Shown: positions 55,930 through 64,000 of the stretch, in pieces
How positions within the stretch are numbered: position 1 is the stretch's first letter
Layout: the number at the start of each line of letters is the position of its first letter
Assembly: GCA_963708325.1 (NCBI GenBank)
Contig: OY970203.1
Coordinates: forward strand, 1,240,001 to 1,304,000
From: G963708325 sp963708325
GTDB taxonomy: Bacteria; Actinomycetota; Thermoleophilia; Solirubrobacterales; 70-9
Direction: 5' to 3'
Length of the DNA stretch: 64,000 nucleotides
The notes under the pieces: model-generated
The model's input: only the letters and a program-made list of their open reading frames with translations
Database searches by the model: none
What the model was told of the DNA's origin: nothing
Translations under genes and position numbers: made by a program

Positions 55930-57822
55930 GTGCCAAGGTTAACATCGCAATACGCAGCGACCGCCGCGGTTGCGCTTTCCTTCGTCGCCCTCGCCGCCGC
56001 GGGCGGCGGGTACTCGCTGAAGCTGATCGCCGTCGCCGGAATCGGTATCTGGTGGACGGTGATGGCGGCGATCGCCTTCCTCGGGCTCCCGCGGGGGCCG
56101 GTGCCGCGCGCCGCGGTCGCAACCGGGCTGGCGCTGGCCGGGCTCGCTCTGTTGTCGGGGCTTTCGATCGCCTGGGCGTCGGACAATGGGCGGGCCTTCG
56201 CCGAGATGGTCCGGGTCGCCTCCTACCTGGGGCTATTCGTGCTCGTGGTGATCGTCTCGGACGCGACCGGGCGCGAGTCCTGGCTGCTCGGGCTGGCGAT
56301 CGGCCTCGTGGTGGTGGCGGCGCTGGCGCTCGGAAGCCGGCTGGAGGCACAGCTCTTCCCTGCCCAGGACCTGGCCTCGTTCCTGCCATCGGTGCGGGCG
56401 CGGCTCAGCTACCCGCTGAACTACTGGAACGGCCTCGCCGCCTGCATGGCCACCGCGATCGTCCTGCTCGGATGGCTGGGCGGAACCGCACGCAGCGCCG
56501 CCGGACGCGCCCTCGCCGCGGCGCTGCTGCCCGTCCCCGCGCTGGCGCTTTATCTGACCTCATCGCGCGGCGGAGTCCTGGCGGCCGCCGCGGGCGTCAT
56601 CACGCTCCTCGCGGTCGGCGCCAGCCGGCTGCGGATGATCGCCGCGCTCGCCCTCGGTGGCGCCGGCGGCGCCCTTCTGATCGCCTTCACCCACGCACGC
56701 GCCGACCTCGTCGACGGACTCGACACGTCGGCAGCGGCCCGCCAGGGCGACCAGGTGCTGATCGCGGCTCTGCTCGTCGTCGTCGTCGTCGGCACCGTGC
56801 GCCTCGCGATCGACCGGCCGCTGGACCGCATCCGTGTGCCCCGAGCCACAGCCGCCGTCGCGTGGCTGGCGGTCGCGCTCGCGTTCGCCGTCACGGCCAT
56901 CGCAGCGAACCCGGCAAGCCGCCTGGACGAGTTCAACGATCCCCCCGCAGCGGTGACCGAGCGCGACTTTGTCTCCAGCCACCTGACCAGCTCCGCGAGC
57001 AGCGGCCGCTACCAGCTCTGGCAGTCGGCGCTCGACGCCTTCACTGCTCATTCGGTCCGGGGCGTCGGCGCGGGCGGCTACGAGAGCTGGTGGACCCAGC
57101 ACGGCTCGCTCGCCTACTACGTCCGCGACGCCCATTCGCTCTTCCTGCAGATGCTGGGCGAGCTCGGGGTCGCCGGGCTGGCGCTGATCGTCGCGTTCGT
57201 CGCGATCCCGTTCGCGGCGGGCGTCCGCAGCCGCGGCCACCCCGCTTCCAGCGCCGCGCTGGCGGTGCTCGCCGCGGGGTCCGTGTCGGCCGCGATCGAC
57301 TGGACGTGGCAGCTCCCTGCGGCGATCGTGCCGCTGGTCGTGGCGGCAGCGCTGCTCGCCGGCCGCCGGCCGGATCGTGGCGCCCCGGGGGGGACCCTGC
57401 GCGGGGCGATCTCCGAGCGCCACCGGTTCGGGCTCGGGATCGCCGTGCTCGGGGTCGGCTGGCTGGCGGTGGTCGCCGCGGCGATCCTGCTCGGCAGCAC
57501 CGCGCTGGTCGACCGAAGCCAGCGCCAGGTGCGCGACGGCGACCTGGCGGCGGCGGCGGGCAGCGCCCGCGAGGCGGAATCGATCGAACCGTGGGCAGCG
57601 GCTCCGCGCCTCCAGCTCGCGCTGGTGGAGGAGCTGCGAGGGGACCTCGCCGCCGCGCGCAGGGCCGCCGCCGCGGCGGCGGACCGCTCTCCCGACGACT
57701 GGCGGATCTGGCTCGTAACCGCGCGGCTGCGCACCAGGGCGGGCGACGTCGACGGCGCCCGCCGTGCGCTCGAGCGGGTGCGGACGCTGAACCCGCGCTC
57801 GCCGCTGTTCGCGGGAGCGTGA
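55930..57822 (+). CDS. O-antigen ligase/polymerase (Wzy/WaaL-type) with TPR tail
   Basis: 630 residues from GTG 55930. About twelve membrane helices; the large external loop between helices includes SSASSGRYQLWQSALDAFTA, then VGAGGYESWWTQHG and AHSLFLQMLGELGVAGL, the Wzy_C motif region of O-antigen ligases. After the last helix (~490-515), residues 525-630 form TPR-like helices (GDLAAAAGSAREAESIEPWA; RGDLAAARRAAAAAADRSPD; GDVDGARRALERVRTLNPRS). Polymerises or attaches polysaccharide units outside the membrane. The TPR part is predicted external or partner-binding. Confidence 0.88.
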   Translation: MPRLTSQYAATAAVALSFVALAAAGGGYSLKLIAVAGIGIWWTVMAAIAFLGLPRGPVPRAAVATGLALAGLALLSGLSIAWASDNGRAFAEMVRVASYLGLFVLVVIVSDATGRESWLLGLAIGLVVVAALALGSRLEAQLFPAQDLASFLPSVRARLSYPLNYWNGLAACMATAIVLLGWLGGTARSAAGRALAAALLPVPALALYLTSSRGGVLAAAAGVITLLAVGASRLRMIAALALGGAGGALLIAFTHARADLVDGLDTSAAARQGDQVLIAALLVVVVVGTVRLAIDRPLDRIRVPRATAAVAWLAVALAFAVTAIAANPASRLDEFNDPPAAVTERDFVSSHLTSSASSGRYQLWQSALDAFTAHSVRGVGAGGYESWWTQHGSLAYYVRDAHSLFLQMLGELGVAGLALIVAFVAIPFAAGVRSRGHPASSAALAVLAAGSVSAAIDWTWQLPAAIVPLVVAAALLAGRRPDRGAPGGTLRGAISERHRFGLGIAVLGVGWLAVVAAAILLGSTALVDRSQRQVRDGDLAAAAGSAREAESIEPWAAAPRLQLALVEELRGDLAAARRAAAAAADRSPDDWRIWLVTARLRTRAGDVDGARRALERVRTLNPRSPLFAGA

Positions 57823-57836
57823 TCGCCCGTGGTGAG

Positions 57837-58946
57837 CTAGGGCTGGCCGCCCGCCACCTGCGCGTAGGCGGTCCAGGCGGGTTTGGCCCCGCCGTTGGCG
57901 TTGAACAGACCCGTGTGGAGTCCCCACCAGTCCGGCTCGCCCTGCTCGCGCGCCCGATCGCCCCACACGAACCAGTCGACCGACCGCAGGCGCCAACCTC
58001 TCCTGTGGCCGAGAAGCATCCGGTAGACGTGCCGCAGCTGGTACCCCTGGCCTGTGCGGTTGCGCGTGTACGGGCTCGGGTTGCCCCCCGACGACCACCC
58101 GAACTCGGTGATCCACAGCCCGGTGCGGGAATCGCCGCGGTTGTTCATCAGCACGCGGGTCTGCCGCATCACCATCTCCGTCCAGTGCCAGTTTGGGGTG
58201 TACGGGTGGATCGCCACGCCCTCGAAGTTGCGCTTCACGCGCCACTCGCCGTAGAGGTCGCGCAGGTAGCGCTTCCAGGGAATCGCGCCGTCCACGTTCG
58301 GCCAGAGGAAGAGGCCGCCGACGATCGCGGTGGCCTTCGAGTCGACGTCGCGCGCAGCGCGGTGGGCGATCCTCAGCAGGCGGGCGTACCCGTGGGCGCT
58401 GACCCGCCGGTACCAGAAGTTCGGGGAGCTCTCCTCGTTCCAGATCTCCCAGGCGCGAATCGGCAGGCGCGGCAGCGTCGGGTTCGCGAGCCAGAACTTG
58501 CCACCGGGCCCGTAGCGGCGCACCGCCTCCTTGACGAAGCGGGCCCACCTGCGCCGCGCCTCGGCAGTCCCCAGCGGCGGGCTCTGCGCGCGCGAAGAGA
58601 GCCATGCCGGTGTGCCGAACAGCACCGGAAGGACGCGAACGTGGGCGGCCGCGGCGTTGGCGACGATGCCGTCGTAAGGAGCCCAACTCCAGAACCCCTT
58701 GGCTGGCTCGATCTCGGGCCAGTAGAACTGGATCCGGGCCGTCCCCACCCCGCCCCGACCGAGCCGCGCGAACTTCGCCGCCGAGGGTGGATGATTACTC
58801 CAAGCGACGACGCCGAAGAAACTCCTGGGGGCGGCGGCGGACGACGAGACCGCGACCGACATCGCGATCGACGCGACGATCGCGGCCAGCCCGACTCGCC
58901 CGATCCGCGGCGCCCGTACGCGATTCGAGGAGCGGACGGTCGTCAC
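57837..58946 (-). CDS. Secreted clan GH-A glycosidase, paralogue 2
   Basis: 369 residues from GTG 58946, overlapping the stop of paralogue 3 (GTGA); a longer open frame into 59999 is a shadow. Signal peptide to SSSAAA (~39), FFGVVAWSNHPP, acid/base Glu171 in EIWNEESSPNFWYRR, FEGVAIHPYTPNWHW, nucleophile Glu281 in WITEFGWSSGG, C-terminus YAQVAGGQP. Same architecture as the 54010 and 58943 genes, with different residues around the first barrel strands (WSNHPP vs WETRFP vs WLPPAP), the likely subsite differences. Coupled to paralogue 3. Confidence 0.87.
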   Translation of the reverse strand: MTTVRSSNRVRAPRIGRVGLAAIVASIAMSVAVSSSAAAPRSFFGVVAWSNHPPSAAKFARLGRGGVGTARIQFYWPEIEPAKGFWSWAPYDGIVANAAAAHVRVLPVLFGTPAWLSSRAQSPPLGTAEARRRWARFVKEAVRRYGPGGKFWLANPTLPRLPIRAWEIWNEESSPNFWYRRVSAHGYARLLRIAHRAARDVDSKATAIVGGLFLWPNVDGAIPWKRYLRDLYGEWRVKRNFEGVAIHPYTPNWHWTEMVMRQTRVLMNNRGDSRTGLWITEFGWSSGGNPSPYTRNRTGQGYQLRHVYRMLLGHRRGWRLRSVDWFVWGDRAREQGEPDWWGLHTGLFNANGGAKPAWTAYAQVAGGQP

Positions 58947-60052
58947 TGGGTTCCGCCGGCGACGGTCGAGTATGCCCTCCATGCGAGCTTGGCCGAGCCG
59001 TCCGTCCGAAACAGACCGGAATGCACCCCCCACCAGTCCGACTCGCCGACGTTCGGGGGCCTGTCCCTCCAGCAGAACCACACCGCCGATCTCAGCTTCA
59101 GGTCGGCGCGGTTTCGCTTCAGCACTCCGTACGCCTTGGTCAGCACGTCCCTCTGTCCCTGCGCACTCCTCGTGTAGGGGCTGGGAGAGCCACCCGACGA
59201 CCAGCCGAACTCCGTGATCCACATGCCCGCCGTCGGATCGCCATGCGCGTCCATCTCGTGCCGAACAGCGAACATGATCTTCCGCATCTGGCGCTGGTCC
59301 GGGGCGTACGGATGCACGGCAACGGCGTCGAACCATCTCTTCGCGCGGGGCACCGAGTAAAGCTGGTCCAGATACCGGTAGATCGTCATCGCGCCCTCGC
59401 GCCGGGGATGTGGGAACAGCCCGCCGAGGACGATGCGCGCCCTCGGATCGGCCTCCACCGCGGCGGAGTGGGCGAGGCGCACCAGTTCCGCGTAGCTCTT
59501 CGCGTTCACCCGCCGGTACCAGAACGATGGCGAGCTCTCCTCGTTCCACACCTGCCAGTCCTTGATCGGGAAAGGCGGAAGGGACGGGTTCTCCTGCCAG
59601 AAGGTGCCCTCGCGGCCGTAGCGCGCGACCGCGTCGCGGACGAAGCGCCTCCATGCCCGCTTCGCCTCGGGAGACGAAAGCGGTGGCCGGATCTCGCTGG
59701 AGGCGATGAACCTCGGCGATCCGTAAAGGGTTGGCAGCACCCGGATGTGGGCCTCCGCGGCGGCCCTGACGATGGCATCGAAGCCGGACCAGTTTCGCGC
59801 GCCCGGGGTGGGCTCGACCTGGAACCAGTTCAGGTTCTGCCGGAAGGTTCCGACCCCGCCGGCGCCCATCTTTGTGAACTCCGCGGGCGCCGGCGGCAAC
59901 CATGAGACGACGCCGAAGAACTCGCGTGGCGTGGCGGCCGTTGCTGCGGTGGGTACCGCGAGAGCCGCGACCGCGGCGGCGACCATCGCGGCGCGCCATC
60001 GGCGCCGACGGGCGCCGGCGGGACCGGGCGGGATTTGAGCTTGGCGCTTCAT
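58943..60052 (-). CDS. Secreted clan GH-A glycosidase, paralogue 3
   Basis: 369 residues from ATG 60052, which gives a clean signal peptide (MKRQAQIPPGPAGARRRRW, hydrophobic core, TAATAA); GTG 60100 would add 16 residues. Acid/base Glu171 in QVWNEESSPSFWYRR and the nucleophile Glu in WITEFGWSSGG (about 284) are present, FDAVAVHPYAPD follows the family, and the C-terminus is YSTVAGGTQ. First gene of a two-gene unit with paralogue 2. The substrate is unknown; the locus suggests a rhamnose-containing polymer. Confidence 0.87.
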   Translation of the reverse strand: MKRQAQIPPGPAGARRRRWRAAMVAAAVAALAVPTAATAATPREFFGVVSWLPPAPAEFTKMGAGGVGTFRQNLNWFQVEPTPGARNWSGFDAIVRAAAEAHIRVLPTLYGSPRFIASSEIRPPLSSPEAKRAWRRFVRDAVARYGREGTFWQENPSLPPFPIKDWQVWNEESSPSFWYRRVNAKSYAELVRLAHSAAVEADPRARIVLGGLFPHPRREGAMTIYRYLDQLYSVPRAKRWFDAVAVHPYAPDQRQMRKIMFAVRHEMDAHGDPTAGMWITEFGWSSGGSPSPYTRSAQGQRDVLTKAYGVLKRNRADLKLRSAVWFCWRDRPPNVGESDWWGVHSGLFRTDGSAKLAWRAYSTVAGGTQ

Positions 60053-60239
60053 CGGCTGGCGACGCGGGCTCCGTCGAACCAGAGGTCGGTTCGTAAACAC
60101 TCGCTCATCGGGATTGTCGCGGCTCGCAGCAGGCGGTCATTGGTTCGTCCCACGCGTCTGCGGCATTTGTTGCCAGGCCATATGCTGACCATCTCGCAGC
60201 GAGGGAGAGTCCCGGTGGATTCCTACCCGCGGAGCGTGG

Positions 60240-61709
60240 ATGGGAAATCTTGACGCAGGAGAACACGGTCGGTTGACGGTTACGGGCGAGCAGGACGCGC
60301 TCGCGTCGGTCGGGACCGAGTCCCCGCGCGACGTTGCCGCGTCGAACGGGAAGGCGCCTTCGGCAGCACCGACGACCGCCTCTCGCTCGGCCGACAGGCC
60401 GCGGTGGTGGCACGACGCCATGCGCCGGCGGATGCTCGCCTGCGCCGATCTGATCGCCGGCGCGATCGCCTCGCTGATCCTCGTCGACGGCTTCGGGACG
60501 GACGATGCACTCATCTGGGCCGCCGTCTTCATGCCCGCGTGGGTCATGCTCGCCAAGCTACACGGCCTCTACGACCGCGACCATCGCGCGATGCGCCACC
60601 TCACGATCGACGAAGTGCCTAGCATCGCCGCGTGGGCCGCGACCGGCACCGTCGCCCTCGCACTGCTGCTATCCGCCGCCGTGGCCGGCGAGGCGACCGT
60701 CGTCCGCACGGTCATCGCATGGCTTGCCGTCGCGGTCTCGGCGCTGGCGCTGCGCGCCGCGATGCGAGCCCTGTGGAGGCGGATCACACCGCCCGAGCGC
60801 GTGCTGCTGATCGGCGAGCCGGCGGCGGTCGCGACGATCCGCCGCAAGATCGCCCTCTTCCCCGACATGCATATGCGCGCCGTCGAGAGCGACGCGGCGC
60901 CGGGGAACCTGGAGGGGATCGCCGCCGATGCCGATCGCCTCGTGCTCGCCTCGAAGGCCGCGAAGCGGGAGCCCGTGGACGAGATGGTGGCGGTGTGTCG
61001 CCGGCACGAGGTGAAGCTGACCGTGGTGGCTCCGATCCGTCCTCCCCAGACCGTGTCCATGGTCGCCGACCTGCCGATGCTCGAGTACAACACCTGGGAC
61101 GTGTCGCGTTCGACGATTCTGCTCAAGCGAGCGGGCGACATAGCCCTGTCGGCCGCGGCCCTGGTCGTGCTCGCGCCGCTCTTCGCCGCGATCGCGATCG
61201 CGATCGCGATCGACAGCCGGGGACGGGTGGTCTTCTCCCAACTCCGCGCCGGCCTCGACGGACGGCCGTTCCGGATCTACAAGTTCCGCACGATGACGGC
61301 GGACGCGGAGGAGCGTCTGACCGAGGTCGTCAGCGTCGACGAGCTTTCCCAACCGATGTTCAAGCTCAAGGGGGACCCACGGGTCACGCGGATCGGCCGG
61401 CTGCTGCGCCGAGCCAGCCTCGACGAGCTGCCGCAGCTCTTCAACGTCCTGCGCGGTGAGATGAGCCTGGTCGGGCCGCGCCCCGAGCAGCTGGACCTGG
61501 TCGAGCGCTACGGGCCCGAGCATCGCTTCCGGCTCGCGGTCAAGCCCGGCCTCACCGGCCCTATGCAGGTGTTCGGGCGTGGCGATTTGAGCTTCGAGGA
61601 GCGGCTCGCCGTCGAGCGCGATTACGTCGAGAACCTCTCGCTCGGACGTGACCTCCGCATCCTCGCGATCACGATCGCGGCCGTCGCCCGCGCAAACGGC
61701 GCCTATTGA
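60240..61709 (+). CDS. Polyprenyl glycosylphosphotransferase (initiating sugar transferase)
   Basis: 489 residues from ATG 60240. A polar ~55-residue N-terminus, four to five membrane helices, a CoA-binding-like soluble middle (LLIGEPAAVATIRRKIA), then a membrane-associated catalytic domain: KRAGDIALSAAALVVLAPLF, YKFRTMTADAEE, SLDELPQLFNVLRGEMS, VGPRPE, VKPGLTGPMQVFGRG. It transfers the first sugar-1-phosphate to undecaprenyl phosphate, starting repeat-unit synthesis. The WcaJ/WbaP branch is likely; which sugar is used is unknown. The methyltransferase follows after 7 bases. Confidence 0.92.
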   Translation: MGNLDAGEHGRLTVTGEQDALASVGTESPRDVAASNGKAPSAAPTTASRSADRPRWWHDAMRRRMLACADLIAGAIASLILVDGFGTDDALIWAAVFMPAWVMLAKLHGLYDRDHRAMRHLTIDEVPSIAAWAATGTVALALLLSAAVAGEATVVRTVIAWLAVAVSALALRAAMRALWRRITPPERVLLIGEPAAVATIRRKIALFPDMHMRAVESDAAPGNLEGIAADADRLVLASKAAKREPVDEMVAVCRRHEVKLTVVAPIRPPQTVSMVADLPMLEYNTWDVSRSTILLKRAGDIALSAAALVVLAPLFAAIAIAIAIDSRGRVVFSQLRAGLDGRPFRIYKFRTMTADAEERLTEVVSVDELSQPMFKLKGDPRVTRIGRLLRRASLDELPQLFNVLRGEMSLVGPRPEQLDLVERYGPEHRFRLAVKPGLTGPMQVFGRGDLSFEERLAVERDYVENLSLGRDLRILAITIAAVARANGAY

Positions 61710-61716
61710 GCCAACG

Positions 61717-62676
61717 ATGAGATGCCCCGCGTGCGCGAGCGATCGCGTACGGCAGTGGCGACCGGCCACCGCGTCGGATCCTGAGCTGGCCGGAGGAGCG
61801 TCGTTTCGCCTCGCGCGCTGCGGCGGCTGCGGAACCGCACTCACGCTCATGGGCGACGACAAGCCGAGCGCCGAGCTTTACGAGTCCGGCACCTACGCGC
61901 CCGCACGAGCCGGCATGGATCCGCTGATTGAGCCGCTGCGGCGGCTCACCTACCGCGATCGCTCCCGCGCGCTGGCCGGCGTCGCCCCCGGCGCGCGCGT
62001 GCTCGAGCTCGGCTCCGGCGACGGCGCCTACCTGGCCAGCCTCGCCCGCCGGGGCCTCGCCGTCTCCGGCGTCGAGCCCTCCGCGGCCGGCCTGGCTGCC
62101 TCGCTCGCGCGCGGGGTCCCGGTGCGGCAGGATTCAGTGGAGACCGTCGAGGTGGCGGAAGCCAGCCAGGACGCGATCGTCCTGTGGCACGTTCTCGAGC
62201 ACCTCGACGATCCGGAGGCTGCCCTGATCAGGGTGCGCGAATGGCTCGTCCCCGAGGGCCGGCTCGTGATCGGCGTTCCCAACCTGGACAGCCTGCAGGC
62301 CGCAATCGGCGGCGACCGCTGGTTCCATCAGGACGTTCCGCGCCACCGAACCCACTTCACCGCCCGCGGCCTGCGGGCGATGCTCGAAAGGCTGGGATTC
62401 ACGGTGCTGCGGATGCGACACGTCGTAGTCGAGCACAATGCACTCGGCATGTGGCAGACCCTTCTCAACCGTCTCACGGCGGAGCGCGACGTGGCCTTTC
62501 GCTTCCTCAAACGCGACCTGCCGGCCGCGGATCGGCGGATCGCCCGCGATCTCGCGATCACGGCGGCGGCCGGGGCGCTGCTGGTCCTGCCCGCAGTGGG
62601 CATGGAGCTGGCGGCTGGCCTGGCAGGGCGCGGAGGGACCGTGGTGGCGGTGGCCCAGGTAGACCGCACACGATGA
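61717..62676 (+). CDS. SAM-dependent methyltransferase with N-terminal zinc ribbon
   Basis: 319 residues from ATG 61717. CPAC and CGGCG pairs (residues ~3-6 and ~33-37) form a zinc ribbon typical of sugar or O-antigen methyltransferases of the Methyltransf_23 type. VLELGSGDGAYLA is the SAM loop, VLWHVLEHLDDPE and VPNLDSLQ follow. The ~50 C-terminal residues form one hydrophobic helix, suggesting membrane attachment. Likely methylates a glycan or its precursor. ATG overlap with the next gene (ATGA). Confidence 0.87.
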   Translation: MRCPACASDRVRQWRPATASDPELAGGASFRLARCGGCGTALTLMGDDKPSAELYESGTYAPARAGMDPLIEPLRRLTYRDRSRALAGVAPGARVLELGSGDGAYLASLARRGLAVSGVEPSAAGLAASLARGVPVRQDSVETVEVAEASQDAIVLWHVLEHLDDPEAALIRVREWLVPEGRLVIGVPNLDSLQAAIGGDRWFHQDVPRHRTHFTARGLRAMLERLGFTVLRMRHVVVEHNALGMWQTLLNRLTAERDVAFRFLKRDLPAADRRIARDLAITAAAGALLVLPAVGMELAAGLAGRGGTVVAVAQVDRTR

Positions 62677-64000
62677 GCTTCACCGCGACAGTGGTCGTGC
62701 CCACGCTCCTCGGCGGCGAGCGCCTGGAGCGCCTGCTCGACTCGCTTCGCGGGTCCGGCGGTCAGGTGCTGGTCGTGGACAACTCCGCCAACGGCGTCAC
62801 GAGCGGCGTCGCCTCCGCCTTTCCGGAGGCGGAGGTGCTGACTCCGGAGCGCAACCTCGGGTTCTCCCTGGCCGTGAACCTCGCCGCCGGGCGCGCCGAG
62901 GGCGAGGCGCTCGTTCTCGTCAACGACGATTGCGTGTGCGATCCGGGCTTCGTCGCCGCGCTGACGTCCAGGCTCGACCCCGGCCAGGGCGTGGTCATGT
63001 CGGCGGGGGTGATGCGGGAGAGCGGGGACCGGTCGCTGATCGACACGGCGGGAATGGAGCTGGATCGCAACCTGATGGTCCTCGACTACATGAACGGTGA
63101 GCCGGTCGCCCGCCTGGACCACGGGGTGCCCGACCCGATCGGACCGTCGGGCGCGGCCGCCGCCTTCGATCGCGCCGCCTTCCTCGAGGTGGGGGGCTTC
63201 GACGAGGCGCTGTTCGCCTACTGGGAGGACGTCGACCTGGTCCTGAGGCTTGTGCGGGCCGGCGGCCGTTGCCGCCTCGCCACGGACGCTAGCGGCACCC
63301 ACGAGCACTCCGCGACGCTCGGTCCAGGATCGAGCCGCAAGAACTACCTGATGGGCTACGGGCGCGGCTACGTGCTGCGGAAGTGGAACGTGCTGGGTGC
63401 CGGCCGGCTGCGGGCGGTGCTCCCGCGGGAGCTGGTGATCTGCGCCGGGCAGGCCGCGGTCGACCGAACGTTGAGCGGCGTAACCGGTCGCGTCCGCGGG
63501 TACCTCGACGCCAGTCCCAGCGAGCCCTATCCGGGCGAGCTGCTGCCGACGGAGTCGCGCGCCTCCGCGCTGGGCGAGCGGGCGCGGCGGCGGGCGCGGC
63601 TTCGACGGCGGGAGCGAAGCGCCGGAAACGGCGAGGCGAGTCGCCCGGCGCGCACGCGGCCACACATCCTGATCGTCTCGTACCTGTTCCCGCCGACGGA
63701 CGCCTCGGCGGTTCGCCGCGCCGCGGGCCTGCGAGCCGGCCTCGAGCAGCTCGGCGTGCGAACGACGGTGCTGACCAGCACCCTCAACGGCCCGCCGCCC
63801 GACCGGGCGGTGATAGCCGCATCGGACCTGCGAACGCGCATGGGCGCATCGCGACGCATGCTGACCAGACCCGACTCGGCTCCCATCCAAACGCCACGGC
63901 GGCGCGTGACCAGGCTGGCGGTGCCCGACTCGGCCGCGTTCTCCTGGCTTCCAACCGCCCTGTTGGAGGCCCGCGGCCTGATGCGCCGCGATCCTCCCGA
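62673..64000 (+). CDS. GT2-GT4 fusion glycosyltransferase, 3' end cut off
   Basis: Open frame from ATG 62673 to the window edge, more than 442 residues. GT2 domain first: TATVVVPTLLGGERLERLL, VLVVDNSANG, NDDCVCD (metal-nucleotide Asp pair), SGAAAAFDRAAFLEVGGFDE, YWEDVDLVLRLVRAG. This is rhamnosyltransferase-like. A basic linker (~300-330) leads to PHILIVSYLFPPTDASAVRR, the N-terminal Rossmann start of a GT4/GT1-type domain. Two sugars may be added by one polypeptide. No stop codon in frame was found in the visible part. It is the fourth gene of the 60240 unit. Confidence 0.87.
   Translation, partial: MSFTATVVVPTLLGGERLERLLDSLRGSGGQVLVVDNSANGVTSGVASAFPEAEVLTPERNLGFSLAVNLAAGRAEGEALVLVNDDCVCDPGFVAALTSRLDPGQGVVMSAGVMRESGDRSLIDTAGMELDRNLMVLDYMNGEPVARLDHGVPDPIGPSGAAAAFDRAAFLEVGGFDEALFAYWEDVDLVLRLVRAGGRCRLATDASGTHEHSATLGPGSSRKNYLMGYGRGYVLRKWNVLGAGRLRAVLPRELVICAGQAAVDRTLSGVTGRVRGYLDASPSEPYPGELLPTESRASALGERARRRARLRRRERSAGNGEASRPARTRPHILIVSYLFPPTDASAVRRAAGLRAGLEQLGVRTTVLTSTLNGPPPDRAVIAASDLRTRMGASRRMLTRPDSAPIQTPRRRVTRLAVPDSAAFSWLPTALLEARGLMRRDPP

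Overview
The window is about 70% GC, densely packed bacterial DNA. It most likely comes from an actinobacterium of the class Thermoleophilia (Solirubrobacterales-like). This rests on: two secreted proteins opening with an RPSPA...FVALGG signal region that I know as a lineage-typical family; a fused PafB-PafC WYL regulator; an acyl-CoA carboxylase with a separate small epsilon-like subunit; many GTG starts; and repeated TAnnnT boxes 6-12 nt before start codons, which suggests widespread leaderless transcription. The taxonomy is inferred, not tested.

Layout. 1-3067: GT-C-like membrane protein (cut by the left edge) and an acyltransferase-3. 3181-4936: small protein, degenerate HD domain, secreted repeat protein. 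4971-18577: the three acyl-CoA carboxylase subunits (beta 4971, epsilon-like 10283, alpha 16796) scattered among glycosyl-modifying genes (WbsX-like, epimerase, GT2), an ornithine-cyclodeaminase-like gene, dodecin, the assimilatory sulfate cluster (sulfite reductase, APS reductase, ATP sulfurylase, APS kinase), a second secreted protein and a PHP phosphoesterase. 18695-24809: a compact cell-surface cassette of a tiny membrane protein, a NoeA-like methyltransferase with kinase-like signature residues, and two tandem sulfatase-fold membrane enzymes. 24813-30681: HAD dehalogenase, sucCD, PLP aminotransferase, truncated cupin, DtxR/MntR regulator, SDR. 30817-36659: membrane-anchored HD-GYP with a long Gly/Asn/Lys tail, HAD phosphatase, DHPS-like protein, MrfA-type helicase, LOG-like protein. 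36643-42731: lipoprotein, GH15-like protein, tRNA-Phe, secreted protein, SDR, YhaM-like HD protein, small membrane protein. 42867-50450: PafBC fusion, MBL hydrolase, penicillin acylase, PPOX-like protein, CocE-like hydrolase. 50505-64000: polysaccharide locus with rmlA-D-B-C, three intact and one broken clan GH-A secreted glycosidases, O-antigen ligase with TPR tail, polyprenyl sugar transferase, methyltransferase and a GT2-GT4 fusion cut by the right edge.

How it fits together. The last third, the 18.7-24.8 kb cassette and the 6.5-9.2 kb genes all point to building and trimming a rhamnose-containing surface polysaccharide. The sulfate genes supply sulfide, and cysC could also supply PAPS. 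Signs of local genome change are a tandem duplication with a nearly identical 77-nt patch, a degraded glycosidase copy, a cupin that lost its C-terminal half, and a 50-nt dispersed hairpin repeat present twice.

No stretch above 300 bases lacks a gene. The longest gaps are 60053-60239, 10779-10927, 42732-42866, 30682-30816, 12764-12894, 40438-40555, 4085-4198 and 3068-3180. Most hold the promoters, inverted repeats or repeat listed below; in 40438-40555 and 60053-60239 I see nothing convincing. I found no rRNA, CRISPR array, insertion sequence, integrase or plasmid/phage origin.
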